Below are positions 1 to 7,010 of a DNA stretch of 8,914 bases, piece by piece; position 1 is the first letter of the stretch; each line of letters starts with the position of its first letter. Source of the DNA: Clostridia bacterium (lineage in GTDB: Bacteria > Bacillota > Clostridia > Oscillospirales > CAG-272); contig JAFQOC010000468.1 in assembly GCA_017420845.1 (NCBI GenBank), positions 1 to 8,914 on the forward strand. Direction: 5' to 3'. Under the pieces are notes generated by a model. The model had not been told where the DNA came from. It saw only the letters and a list, made by a program, of their open reading frames with translations, and searched no databases. The position numbers were made by a program, and so were the translations under genes.

Positions 1-327
1 TATGAGCAGATCTGGCTGGGCGGGGATGAAGCCGCCGAGGTTTTAGAGAAACTGGAGAAGGTTCGGCTTTGGGAGTTGGATACCGAGCCGGAGGATGTCC
101 GGGATTGTGTAGGCCTGTTGGTGCTCTCCTTCGCTCCCGAGGAGCGGTGGATTGAGGTACACATTCGGGACGGGCAGGTGGTTTACCTGCGCGAGGAGGG
201 AAGATGGTACCGACATGACCGGGCAATCGATAAAAAAACAGCAACCATGGAGACGGGCGCCGAGGCGGCGTGCTGTCCATACAGGAGAACGGAGGGATTG
301 GATGGCAAAGAGAGTGCAAATGCGTGA
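1..327 (+). CDS. Hypothetical protein, C-terminal part only (5' end outside window)
   Basis: The reading frame is open from the first base and stops with TGA at 325-327, giving 108 visible codons. The protein begins before the window, so its start is unknown; the TTG at 76 has no reason to be the true start. The visible part is rich in Glu, Arg and Trp. It has an acidic amphipathic stretch (EAAEVLEKLEKVRLWEL), then short alternating segments that look like beta strands (WIEVHIRDGQVVYL) ending in GRWYR. The last 30 or so residues, including a CC pair, look unstructured. I see no catalytic motif, signal peptide or membrane segment. It overlaps the terminase small subunit gene by 26 bases, so the two are probably co-transcribed. 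I do not recognise the family. Its place just before the terminase genes fits a late or accessory phage gene, but that is inference only. Confidence 0.6.
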   Translation, partial: YEQIWLGGDEAAEVLEKLEKVRLWELDTEPEDVRDCVGLLVLSFAPEERWIEVHIRDGQVVYLREEGRWYRHDRAIDKKTATMETGAEAACCPYRRTEGLDGKESANA

Positions 328-781
328 CTGGGAGACACCGGAGGCGTTGGCGATTTTGAAAAACGCGTCGGCGCTGACGGTGGAGCAGATCGCGACCCAA
401 ATCATCGGAATCCGAAAAGAAACGTTATACAGGTGGTGTGTGAAGTCCGAGGCCATCGGCAACGCGCTGTCATGGCAGATCGACGAGGATACCCGAAGAG
501 GGGTGGAGGCTGAGCTGAGAAAGAACTGCTTTGACCGCAAGATGACGGTGAAAAAGACAAAGCAGGTGTTGGATCGGTCGGGAAACCTGTTTGATTTGCA
601 GGAGACTAAGGAGTATGTGATCCCGGGGGATTTTCGGGCACAGACATATTTTCTCAACAATCGTGCGCCGGGCAGGTGGAGCGCAAAGCCCATGGCTCAG
701 GAGGATGGCGGAGGAGACACGGGGAGCGCGTTTCTGCCTGTCCCTGAGGTGATGGCAGAAACGGAGGAAGACGATGGTTGA
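302..781 (+). CDS. Terminase small subunit-like DNA-binding protein
   Basis: This 159-residue protein probably recognises phage DNA and recruits it to the large terminase subunit for packaging. Residues about 12-50 form a predicted helix-turn-helix: LTVEQIATQI, a turn at GI, then RKETLYRWC as recognition helix, the arrangement of homeodomain-like small terminases. The C-terminal half has a charged middle segment, then DFRAQTYFLNNRAPGRWSAKP. This matches the family pattern in which a 'FWLKNR.P..W' block precedes an acidic tail; here the tail is rich in E and D. I chose the ATG at 302 because GGAGGG at 291-296 sits five bases upstream and translation then begins just ahead of the helix-turn-helix. 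The frame is open further upstream, but that part overlaps the preceding gene. The gene lies directly before the large subunit and overlaps it by 8 bases. Role by position is firm; exact family assignment is less so. Confidence 0.82.
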   Translation: MAKRVQMRDWETPEALAILKNASALTVEQIATQIIGIRKETLYRWCVKSEAIGNALSWQIDEDTRRGVEAELRKNCFDRKMTVKKTKQVLDRSGNLFDLQETKEYVIPGDFRAQTYFLNNRAPGRWSAKPMAQEDGGGDTGSAFLPVPEVMAETEEDDG

Positions 782-2258
782 CCGAATTCCCCTATACGAC
801 CGCTACAAGACCGGCGAGATCTACGGCGGCAGGAGAGCGGCCTGGGTACCTCAGCCCCGGCAAGAGGAGTTCATGCGGAGGTTTGAGGACGAGGTGCTGT
901 TCGGCGGGGCGGCGGGAGGCGGCAAGAGCGACGCCGTTGTGGCGGAGGCTCTGCGGCAGATCCACATCCCCCACTACAAGGGGCTGATTCTGCGCAAGAC
1001 CTACCCGCAGCTGGCAGAGATCGTAGAGAAATCGTACCGATTATATCCGCAAATCGACCCCAAGGCGCGGTACAACGAGAGCAAGCACACGTGGAGGTTC
1101 TCGTCGGGCGCGAAGATTATTTTCGGGTCACTGCCCCATCCCAAGGACAAGTACAACTATCAAGGACAGGCTTACGACTTCATCGCATTCGACGAGCTCA
1201 CCCATTTCACCTGGGAGGAGTACCGATACCTGTTTTCCCGCAACCGACCCAACGGCCCCGGTACCAGAGTCTATATGCGGGCCACTGCCAACCCGGGAGG
1301 GGTGGGACACGGGTGGGTCAAAGAGCGGTTCGTCACCCCCGCACCGCCCATGAAAACCATTTGGGAGAAGATTCCGATACAGTTTCCCGACGGGCGGATG
1401 GAGGTTCGGAGCACATCCCGGGTGTACGTGCCCTCCCGCGTCACCGACAATATGGCGCTCATGGAGAACGATCCCGCCTATATCGCGCGGTTGGCGTCCC
1501 TGCCCGAGGCCGAGCGAAAGGCACTTCTGGAGGGGGACTGGGATTCCTACTACGGTCAGGTCTTCGGAGAATTCCGCAATGAGCCCGATCACTATGGGGA
1601 TCGCAAATACACCCACGTCATCGCTCCCTTTGATCTGCCGAGGCATTGGAAGATCTACCGATCCTTTGACTGGGGCTACCGCAAGCCCTTTTCCTTCGGC
1701 TGGTGGGCCATCGACCAGGACGGCGTGGCCTTCCGTATTCTGGAATGGTACGGCTGCAGGCAGGGACGGCAGGACGAGGGGCTGGAGATGGCCGCGTCGG
1801 ACGTATTCCGGCACGTGGCCAAGCTGGAAGCTGAGCATCCACTACTCAGGGGGAAGAAGATCATCGGCATTGCAGACCCCGCCATCTGGCAGAAGGACGG
1901 CGGCATCAGCATCGCCGAGGAGGCCTCCCGCAAGGGCATTTACTTCAACAAGGCTGACAACACCCGCGTAGCCGGATGGGCTCAGGTCCACGAGCGGTTG
2001 AAGTTCGGAAGGGACGGGAGGGCGCGGCTGTACGTCTTCAACACCTGTCGGGACTTCATCCGGGTGTTTCCCGCGGCTCAATACGATCCCCACAAGGTGG
2101 AGGACGTGGACACCTCGGGGGAGGATCACATCTGTGACGAGACCCGCTACTTCTGCATGGCAAACCCCGTTCCCGCGGCGGATCGGGAGAGCAATGAAAA
2201 CTGGCGGATCAACCCCCTGCATCTATATCTGGATATCAAGAAAGGAGACCTGCGATGA
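774..2258 (+). CDS. terL: Terminase large subunit (packaging ATPase and nuclease)
   Basis: This 494-residue motor protein drives DNA into the procapsid through the portal and cuts the concatemer. The N-terminal ATPase shows a Walker A loop GGAAGGGKS at residues 44-52, Walker B YDFIAFDE at 134-141 with the catalytic Glu141, and the coupling motif ATANPGG at 170-176. The C-terminal RNase H-like nuclease shows its three acidic sites: Asp299 in SFDWGYRKP, Asp368 in IIGIADPA, and Asp451 in GEDHICDETRYF. Length and motif order are normal for Terminase_6-type large subunits, and all key residues are present, so it should be active. The ATG at 774 has GGAGG at 763-767 six bases upstream and overlaps the end of the small subunit gene by 8 bases, so translation is likely coupled. 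It ends in an ATGA overlap with the portal gene. Confidence 0.97.
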   Translation: MVDRIPLYDRYKTGEIYGGRRAAWVPQPRQEEFMRRFEDEVLFGGAAGGGKSDAVVAEALRQIHIPHYKGLILRKTYPQLAEIVEKSYRLYPQIDPKARYNESKHTWRFSSGAKIIFGSLPHPKDKYNYQGQAYDFIAFDELTHFTWEEYRYLFSRNRPNGPGTRVYMRATANPGGVGHGWVKERFVTPAPPMKTIWEKIPIQFPDGRMEVRSTSRVYVPSRVTDNMALMENDPAYIARLASLPEAERKALLEGDWDSYYGQVFGEFRNEPDHYGDRKYTHVIAPFDLPRHWKIYRSFDWGYRKPFSFGWWAIDQDGVAFRILEWYGCRQGRQDEGLEMAASDVFRHVAKLEAEHPLLRGKKIIGIADPAIWQKDGGISIAEEASRKGIYFNKADNTRVAGWAQVHERLKFGRDGRARLYVFNTCRDFIRVFPAAQYDPHKVEDVDTSGEDHICDETRYFCMANPVPAADRESNENWRINPLHLYLDIKKGDLR

Positions 2259-4210
2259 ATATGCAAGCCGGCGGAGCCGTTACCGCCATCAAACATACGG
2301 GAGTGACTATCGGAAAAGAGGAGCTGGAGAACGCCAGAAAAACGCTGGAGGAGTTCCGAGCCGCCAAGGCCCCCCTCAATGAGGAGATCAAGCGCAACGA
2401 GCAGTGGTACCGCCGCCGCCACACGACATTGACCAAGACGGGTCGGCGGACAGCCTCGCTCGGCTGTGAAGGAGACAGCGCACGGGACCGCGTCATGGGA
2501 GAGGAGGTGGAGGCCTCCTCGGCGTACCTGTTCAACGCCATTCAGAATTTCCATGCCGACGCCATGGACAATTATCCGAGGGCGAACGTGCTGGCCAGAT
2601 CCAAGGAGGACGTGGCAGAGGCTACCAAGCTTTCCTACATTTTGCCCGCCCTGCACGACCGCATCGGTCTGGAAAAGACCTACGATCGCGTCATGTGGTG
2701 CAAGGGGATCCAGGGCTGGGGCTTTTACTCGGTCCTCTGGGACAAGCATGCCGATTTTGGAGCCGGGGAGATCTCGGTGAAGAAGGTGAAGATCCTGAAC
2801 CTGTACTGGGATCAGGAGGTGGAGGATTTTCAGGAGTCCTCGGACGTGTTCTACGTTCATCAGAAGCGAAGGGGTGAGCTGAAACGGGCTTATCCCAAGG
2901 TAGACTTCGACAGGCTGGATGCGGAAGGCAGAGAGTACGAGCGGCAGCTGGGCAATCCCCGAAACAACTCGAGTGACAAGATCGACGTGGTGGACTGGTA
3001 CTACAAGAAGACTGCCGAGGACGGGCGCACCCTTCTGCACTACTGCAAGTTCTGCGGTGACGTGATCCTGTACGCCACCGAGAACGACCCCGCGCTTTCT
3101 GACCGAGGCCTCTACGATCACGGCCTGTACCCCTTCATTCCCGACGTGCTCTATCCTCTGGATGGACAGGTAGCGGGCTTCGGCAAGATCTCGGTGGGCT
3201 CCAATACCCAGGCATACGTGGACATTCTCAGCCAGGCTATCGTGGAGATGGCGCTGTGGTCCTGCCGCCCCCGTTATTTTGAGAAGGAGGGAACAGGCTT
3301 GAACGATGCGGACTTTCTGGATACCTCCAAGCAGATCATCAAGGTGAGCGGGGATCTGGAGGGCATCCAACCCATGCAAATGCCACAGCTGGACGGCAAC
3401 ATCATCCACTTGCGGGATGGGCTCATCAACATGCTCAACGACAACACCAACGCCCGCAGTATTGCCACAGGATCCTCCTCCGGAGGGGTGACCACGGCCT
3501 CGGGTCTGGCCATTCTGGATCAGAATCAGGGTAAGACGGGGCGGGACGCCAATCGGGAATCATTCCGGGCGTTCCGAGAGATCGTACAAATGGAGATCGA
3601 GCTGATCCGACAGTTCTACACCGATGACCACTACTTCCGCGTGATGGACGAGATCACGGGGGAGACCGAGTATCTGGCCATCAACAATCAGGGGTTGCTG
3701 GGAAAGACCGACCCGAGGCACACGGGGCTCAAGGCCCATCCTCTGTTCGATCTGGAAATCACCGCCGAGAAGGCCAACGCCTATACCCGCATGGCCAACA
3801 ACGAGCTGATCCTGTCCTTCTTCAATGCCAAATTTTTTGACCCCGGTATGGGAAGACAGGCTCTTGCCTGTCTGAAGCTGATGGACTTTGATCGCAAGGA
3901 GGAGCTGGTTCGCATGATCAGCCGTAATATGCAGGATCATGAGGTCAGGGAGGCTGTGGCTGAGGTGCTGATGACCTACGCTACCGCCATCGCTGAAATG
4001 AGCGGGGAGAAGGGTATGGAATCCAACGTCGTCGACGAAACGCGGGCGCTGGTTGCCCTGTACCTCGGCGAAACCGCTCAACCCGTCCAATCCGAAAAAG
4101 CAGTCCAACCCGTCACAGAGGGTATTCTGACATCCTTCATCGGTGGCAAGGAGCACGCGGCGGTACAGAAAGCGAGAAGGGAGACGGCAGAGGCCTCGTC
4201 GCCGGTGTAA
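2255..4210 (+). CDS. Phage portal protein, large (podovirus-type)
   Basis: This 651-residue protein is expected to form the dodecameric ring at one capsid vertex that acts as DNA gate, terminase dock and connector to the tail. The N-terminus has a charged, probably helical segment (residues 20-55) ending in QWYRRRH, typical of large portals. The central region carries YPLDGQVAGFG (about 301-311), the conserved portal segment before the long core helix, then SVGSNTQAYVDILSQA. Residues about 405-440 hold a Ser/Gly/Thr-rich loop and a QGKTGRDANRESFRAF helix, fitting the clip-to-stem region. The Lys- and Glu-rich C-terminal tail looks flexible. The start is the ATG inside the ATGA overlap with the terminase gene, with AAGGAG at about 2240-2245 upstream. 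The length is closer to P22-like portals than to HK97-like ones (about 400 residues). The call rests on position, size and motif appearance. Confidence 0.92.
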   Translation: MNMQAGGAVTAIKHTGVTIGKEELENARKTLEEFRAAKAPLNEEIKRNEQWYRRRHTTLTKTGRRTASLGCEGDSARDRVMGEEVEASSAYLFNAIQNFHADAMDNYPRANVLARSKEDVAEATKLSYILPALHDRIGLEKTYDRVMWCKGIQGWGFYSVLWDKHADFGAGEISVKKVKILNLYWDQEVEDFQESSDVFYVHQKRRGELKRAYPKVDFDRLDAEGREYERQLGNPRNNSSDKIDVVDWYYKKTAEDGRTLLHYCKFCGDVILYATENDPALSDRGLYDHGLYPFIPDVLYPLDGQVAGFGKISVGSNTQAYVDILSQAIVEMALWSCRPRYFEKEGTGLNDADFLDTSKQIIKVSGDLEGIQPMQMPQLDGNIIHLRDGLINMLNDNTNARSIATGSSSGGVTTASGLAILDQNQGKTGRDANRESFRAFREIVQMEIELIRQFYTDDHYFRVMDEITGETEYLAINNQGLLGKTDPRHTGLKAHPLFDLEITAEKANAYTRMANNELILSFFNAKFFDPGMGRQALACLKLMDFDRKEELVRMISRNMQDHEVREAVAEVLMTYATAIAEMSGEKGMESNVVDETRALVALYLGETAQPVQSEKAVQPVTEGILTSFIGGKEHAAVQKARRETAEASSPV

Positions 4211-4214
4211 CGGT

Positions 4215-4553
4215 ATGATTCACGTACAGATCATTCATGGAAGAAGGGCCATTCGTCTGGAGGCCGTTGGGCACGCCATGACGGCGGAGCCGGGGCACGA
4301 CCTGATCTGCGCCTCGGTATCGACCGTTGTCTACGGGCTTGCCAAGGCTGTGTCCGAAATGCCGGGAGACAGGATCGCCATGGGCAGGATCGACGTAGGC
4401 AGGAGGGACGGATACGCTCTGATATCCGTGGCTTGTAAGGATATAAAGGCTTACAAAAAAATCCGGGCTTATCTCGAGCCCGTGTATCAAAGTCTGGCGA
4501 TTCTGGCCGAGGAAAATCCGGACGCCATTCGTATTCACGTTGTTGAGCCGTAA
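4215..4553 (+). CDS. prp: Prp-type cysteine protease (ribosomal L27-processing family, DUF464/YsxB-like)
   Basis: This 112-residue protein is a homologue of Prp, the small cysteine protease that removes the N-terminal extension of ribosomal protein L27 in Firmicutes. It shows the family signature GHA...GHDLICASVS: catalytic His20 in VGHAM and Cys32 in LICAS, with the 12-residue His-Cys spacing known for Staphylococcus aureus Prp. The rest fits the family's single alpha/beta domain, and the length is normal. It lies in the usual prohead-protease slot between portal and scaffold. Both scaffold and capsid protein carry Prp-like cleavage motifs, so I infer it matures the phage head. I chose the ATG at 4215 because the protein then starts as family members do (MIHVQIIHG). 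A GTG start at 4143 would add an Arg-rich extension inside the portal gene. No good Shine-Dalgarno precedes 4215, so expression probably depends on coupling to the portal stop four bases away. Confidence 0.9.
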   Translation: MIHVQIIHGRRAIRLEAVGHAMTAEPGHDLICASVSTVVYGLAKAVSEMPGDRIAMGRIDVGRRDGYALISVACKDIKAYKKIRAYLEPVYQSLAILAEENPDAIRIHVVEP

Positions 4554-4570
4554 GGCAAGACATATCGGGT

Positions 4571-4618
4571 GACCCACGACACGGGTCAAAGCACATTACG
4601 GATGCCCACGAGACGGGC
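4571..4618 (+). repeat. Tandem look-alike hairpins upstream of the scaffold gene
   Basis: Two imperfect copies of one short hairpin lie in the 79-base gap between the protease and scaffold genes. Copy 1 is GACCC-acgacac-GGGTC (4571-4587) and copy 2 is GCCC-acgagac-GGGC (4604-4618). The loops differ at one base. One stem pair changes from A-T to G-C with both sides altered, so pairing is kept, which hints at selection for structure. The copies are followed by CAAAG and CGAAAG. Copy 2 ends just before the AAAGGAGG ribosome binding site of the scaffold gene (4620-4627), so folding or protein binding there could affect scaffold translation. Neither hairpin has a T-run, so they are not terminators. 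The function is unknown. Confidence 0.5.
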
Positions 4619-4632
4619 GAAAGGAGGTCTGT

Positions 4633-5568
4633 ATGAACAGACTGAGCGACAACACGAGGGAGCGCAGTCGCATGCTCCGCCTCGGACTCCAATTTTTTGC
4701 GGAGGATACGGGAGACTGTGGCGGGACGAGCGGCGAGAGCGCAGGCGGGGGCACGGACGTGTCTCCCGAGGAAGAATCCTCTGACACCGCGACTGCTAAG
4801 GACGGCAGTATCCAGAGCTGCTACGATGCCATGACACGGGAGGAGAGGGCGGATTTCCTGAAAAAAAACGGCCTTCTGCACCACACGGCGGCGACGGCCC
4901 GCTACAAATCGGCCACCGATAAGGCGGCTAAGCTGGACGGGCTTCGGGAAAGCTTTGCCGAGTTGGCCAAGATATACGGGGTGGACGAGGAAGATCACGG
5001 GGCTATTCTTCAAGCGGCGATCAACCGCCCTCTCCGGGTAGAGCGGGAAACTCGCGGGATGGATGAGGGAAATCGGGGGGATACCCTTGGGAAGTCGCCC
5101 GCTCCTCCTCATTCCGCGGAGGAAGCCAAGGAGCGGAAGGCCGACGGTGAGACAACTCAAGGCCCTCTTATCTTGGAGGATGATACGGCTCGGCTGACGC
5201 GGGAGGAGACCGCGCGGATCCGCGAAGCCGAGCTGGCGCGCATGACCCGACAGGAGGAGGAGACCAGGGCAGCCTATCCTCGCTTTGATTTCGGGACGGC
5301 CTCGCGGAATCCCGCCTTCAGAGCCATGGTGGACGCAGGAATCCCCATGAGAATTGCTTATGAGAGCGCCTTTCATACCGAGTTGTCAGCGGTTGCCATA
5401 GCGGCAGCCAGAGCGCAGGCGAGAGCCGAGGCTCTGGCCGAGTACCGAGCCAGCGGCGCGCGCCCCGAGGAAGGGGCGGCGACGTCCACGGGGGAGGCGA
5501 TCATGACCGTCAACTACCGCTCCATGACCAAGGAGCAGCTGAAGGCTGCTGAGAAGAAATATCTGTAA
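4633..5568 (+). CDS. Capsid scaffolding protein with N-terminal Prp cleavage motif
   Basis: This 311-residue, highly charged, mostly helical protein should direct procapsid assembly and then leave. Residues 17-23 read LGLQFFA, followed by an acidic stretch. This is almost the LNLQFFA site cut by Prp in ribosomal protein L27 and in the 80alpha scaffold. Cleavage after Ala23 would remove 23 residues. Residues 24-55 are Gly/Ser/Glu/Asp-rich and probably disordered. A helical Arg/Glu-rich middle (about 175-215) precedes YPRFDFGTASRNPAFRAMV and an Ala/Arg-rich helix ending in GARPEEG, as in Firmicutes phage scaffolds. The basic C-terminus (MTKEQLKAAEKKYL) fits capsid binding. The ATG at 4633 has a strong AAAGGAGG upstream. 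An in-frame ATG at 4672 (Met14), nine bases after GAGGGAG, would give an N-terminus very like that of L27. The major capsid gene follows. Confidence 0.9.
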   Translation: MNRLSDNTRERSRMLRLGLQFFAEDTGDCGGTSGESAGGGTDVSPEEESSDTATAKDGSIQSCYDAMTREERADFLKKNGLLHHTAATARYKSATDKAAKLDGLRESFAELAKIYGVDEEDHGAILQAAINRPLRVERETRGMDEGNRGDTLGKSPAPPHSAEEAKERKADGETTQGPLILEDDTARLTREETARIREAELARMTRQEEETRAAYPRFDFGTASRNPAFRAMVDAGIPMRIAYESAFHTELSAVAIAAARAQARAEALAEYRASGARPEEGAATSTGEAIMTVNYRSMTKEQLKAAEKKYL

Positions 5569-5604
5569 ACACAAATTCAAAAATCCTCCGCGAAAGGAGA
5601 AAAA

Positions 5605-6684
5605 ATGAGAAATAATCCCTATACTGATGTGATCGGAAAGGAAAGCCTGCGTGTCGTGTCCCTGGCATTTGACCTGCAGGCGTTTGCGGGGGCGGTCGTG
5701 CCTGAGAACGCCGCGGATACCATGGTGACCAGCGCATCCCCCGACGTGGACCCCGAATTTGGCAAGATCAACGACGAGGACTTCGCGCGGATGCACGAGG
5801 CCAAGCTGGTCTTTGCCAAGTGGGGAAGTAAGGTCAACGTCCCCATGAACAGCGGAACCGGTGTGCGTTTTTTCAAAAAGCATCATCTGGAGACCATCAA
5901 GGACCCCTTGACCGAGGGGCTTACCCCCAATCCCAGCAAATTCACCATTACGTCCTTTACCGCCGAGATTGAGCAGTACGGCGACTGGATCATGTTCACC
6001 GACGTGGCTACCCAGACCGCCATCCACCGTCTCATGAAGGAGGTACGCCAGCCCCAGGCCTACCAGTCCGCCAAGACCAAGGATCTTCTGGTGCGGGATG
6101 AGCTTTTGCAGGGTGCTCAGGCTGCCTATGCCTCCAAGTCCAACGGCACCGAGGTAGAGAGCCTGTCCGCGCTGGATGCTACCTGTAAGCTGACCGTAGA
6201 GGAGGTCCGCAAGATGGCCAACCGCTTCAAGGCCAACGACATTGAGCCCGCCATTGAGGGCGACTACGTAGCCATCGTCCATCCCGACGTCATGACCGAT
6301 CTGCGCCGTGATCCCGAGTGGAAGGAGTGGAACAAGGCCGAAAATGCCGACAAGTTCGAGAAGGGCGAGGTAGGCCGCGTGGAGGGTGTCCGCTTCGTGG
6401 AGACCTCCATCGCCGCCATCACCAAGGAGCCCGACGAGGCGGGCGGTCTGGGGGTCTACCACTGCCTCTTCTTCGGCGCCGACGCCTATTCCGTGCTGGA
6501 TCTGGACGGCCAGGGCGTGAAGGTCATCGTCAAGACTCCCGGCTCTGCCGGTACCGCCGACCCTCTGGATCAGAGATGCTCTGTGGGTTGGAAGCTGTGG
6601 AACGGCGCGGCTGTCAAGGACGATCTGGCCATTTACGACCTGATGTGCGTATCCGGTAAGTCTACCAAGGTAAACGCAAACTAA
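5605..6684 (+). CDS. Major capsid protein, N4-gp56 family
   Basis: This 359-residue protein is the main shell subunit. After a variable N-terminus it shows the N4-gp56-type pattern: VPMNSGTGVRFFKKHHL, then DPLTEGLTPNPSKFTITSFTAEIEQYGDWIMFTDVA. Later come VAIVHPDVMTDLRRDPEWKEW and a C-terminal block (LFFGADAYSVLDLDGQ, QRCSVGWKLWNGAAV) usual for this HK97-fold group. Residues 22-28 (FDLQAFA) resemble a Prp site, with Ala in place of the first Phe of LQFFA; cutting after Ala28 would leave GAVVPENAAD as the mature start. AAAGGAG at 5593-5599 sits five bases before the ATG. Many codons end in C (GGC, GTC, ATC, AAC, ACC), a stronger bias than in the neighbours, fitting very high expression. A 4-bp stem (5586-5589 with 5596-5599) could touch the ribosome binding site but is too short to rely on. 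Confidence 0.94.
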   Translation: MRNNPYTDVIGKESLRVVSLAFDLQAFAGAVVPENAADTMVTSASPDVDPEFGKINDEDFARMHEAKLVFAKWGSKVNVPMNSGTGVRFFKKHHLETIKDPLTEGLTPNPSKFTITSFTAEIEQYGDWIMFTDVATQTAIHRLMKEVRQPQAYQSAKTKDLLVRDELLQGAQAAYASKSNGTEVESLSALDATCKLTVEEVRKMANRFKANDIEPAIEGDYVAIVHPDVMTDLRRDPEWKEWNKAENADKFEKGEVGRVEGVRFVETSIAAITKEPDEAGGLGVYHCLFFGADAYSVLDLDGQGVKVIVKTPGSAGTADPLDQRCSVGWKLWNGAAVKDDLAIYDLMCVSGKSTKVNAN

Positions 6685-6700
6685 AAAGGAGGAGAAAACA

Positions 6701-6964
6701 ATGGCAGAAATCAAAAAGCCTGCTCTCGTTGAGATCGACGTACCCCTTAACCCCCTGGACCGCAAGGACAAGTACATGATCCTCACCGTCAACGACGAGA
6801 GCATTCAGGTGGTTCGCGGGGAGCCCAACCGCGTTCCCGTAAAATTTGCGGAGGAATTCCGCAGAAAGAACCGATTGGCCAAGAAGAGAGATGCCCGCAA
6901 GGACGCTCTGGAGGCGGCCATGAACGAGAACGCCGAAAAGAGCGGCGCATACTCCCAGAGATAA
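6701..6964 (+). CDS. Small conserved head-module protein of unknown function
   Basis: This is an 87-residue protein. The first half looks like a small beta-rich unit: VEIDVPLNPLDRKDKYMILTVND, then ESIQVVRGEPNRVPVKFAEEF. The second half is a basic, then mixed-charge helix (RRKNRLAKKRDARKDALEAAMNENAEK). I recall small proteins of this layout, a 'V.VN...I.RGE...VP..VAE' segment followed by a charged helix, encoded straight after N4-gp56-type capsid genes in Firmicutes phages. No function is known to me; a minor head or decoration-type role is conceivable from position only. The ATG at 6701 has AAGGAGG at 6686-6692 eight bases upstream, 16 bases after the capsid stop. A strong terminator begins six bases after its stop, so it is probably the last gene of the head transcript. 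Confidence 0.8.
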   Translation: MAEIKKPALVEIDVPLNPLDRKDKYMILTVNDESIQVVRGEPNRVPVKFAEEFRRKNRLAKKRDARKDALEAAMNENAEKSGAYSQR

Positions 6965-6969
6965 AAAAT

Positions 6970-7003
6970 GAGGAGGCGGAGGAATCTTCCTCCGCCTCCT
7001 TTT
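6970..7003 (+). terminator. Strong intrinsic terminator ending the head-gene transcript
   Basis: A perfect 14-base inverted repeat, AGGAGGCGGAGGAA (6971-6984) and its complement (6987-7000), is separated by only TC. In practice the hairpin would open a few pairs to make a loop of about six bases. A short run TTTT (7000-7003) follows. On the other strand the stem is followed by six Ts (complement of the A-run at 6963-6968), so it could also stop transcription from the right. It lies directly after the small head-module gene, inside an otherwise continuous set of co-oriented late genes. Confidence 0.8.
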
Positions 7004-7010
7004 ACAAGAT

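Noticed and set aside
152..301. In-frame upstream extension of the small terminase gene to ATG 152
   Set aside because: It overlaps the preceding gene for 150 bases, lacks a ribosome binding site, and adds Arg-rich residues not expected in this family. ATG 302 has GGAGGG at the right spacing.
2147..3409. Long minus-strand open frame opposite terminase end and portal (about 420 codons)
   Set aside because: The plus strand here encodes a clear portal protein. The antisense product has no recognisable domain, and open antisense frames are expected opposite GC-rich codons.
4143..4214. N-terminal extension of the Prp-like protease from GTG 4143
   Set aside because: The added 24 residues are almost all Arg, Lys and Gln, overlap the portal gene in another frame, and do not occur in Prp proteins, which begin just before the first beta strand.
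5584..5600. Hairpin hiding the capsid ribosome binding site (CTCC 5586-5589 with GGAG 5596-5599)
   Set aside because: Only four base pairs. Such pairing with a Shine-Dalgarno is easily found by chance and is unlikely to hold against ribosomes.
5386..6804. Long minus-strand open frame opposite scaffold end and capsid gene (about 470 codons)
   Set aside because: It is the mirror of the strongly biased capsid gene (GNC codons read back as open frame). The product is low-complexity in Gly, Leu and Val, with no own ribosome binding site noticed.
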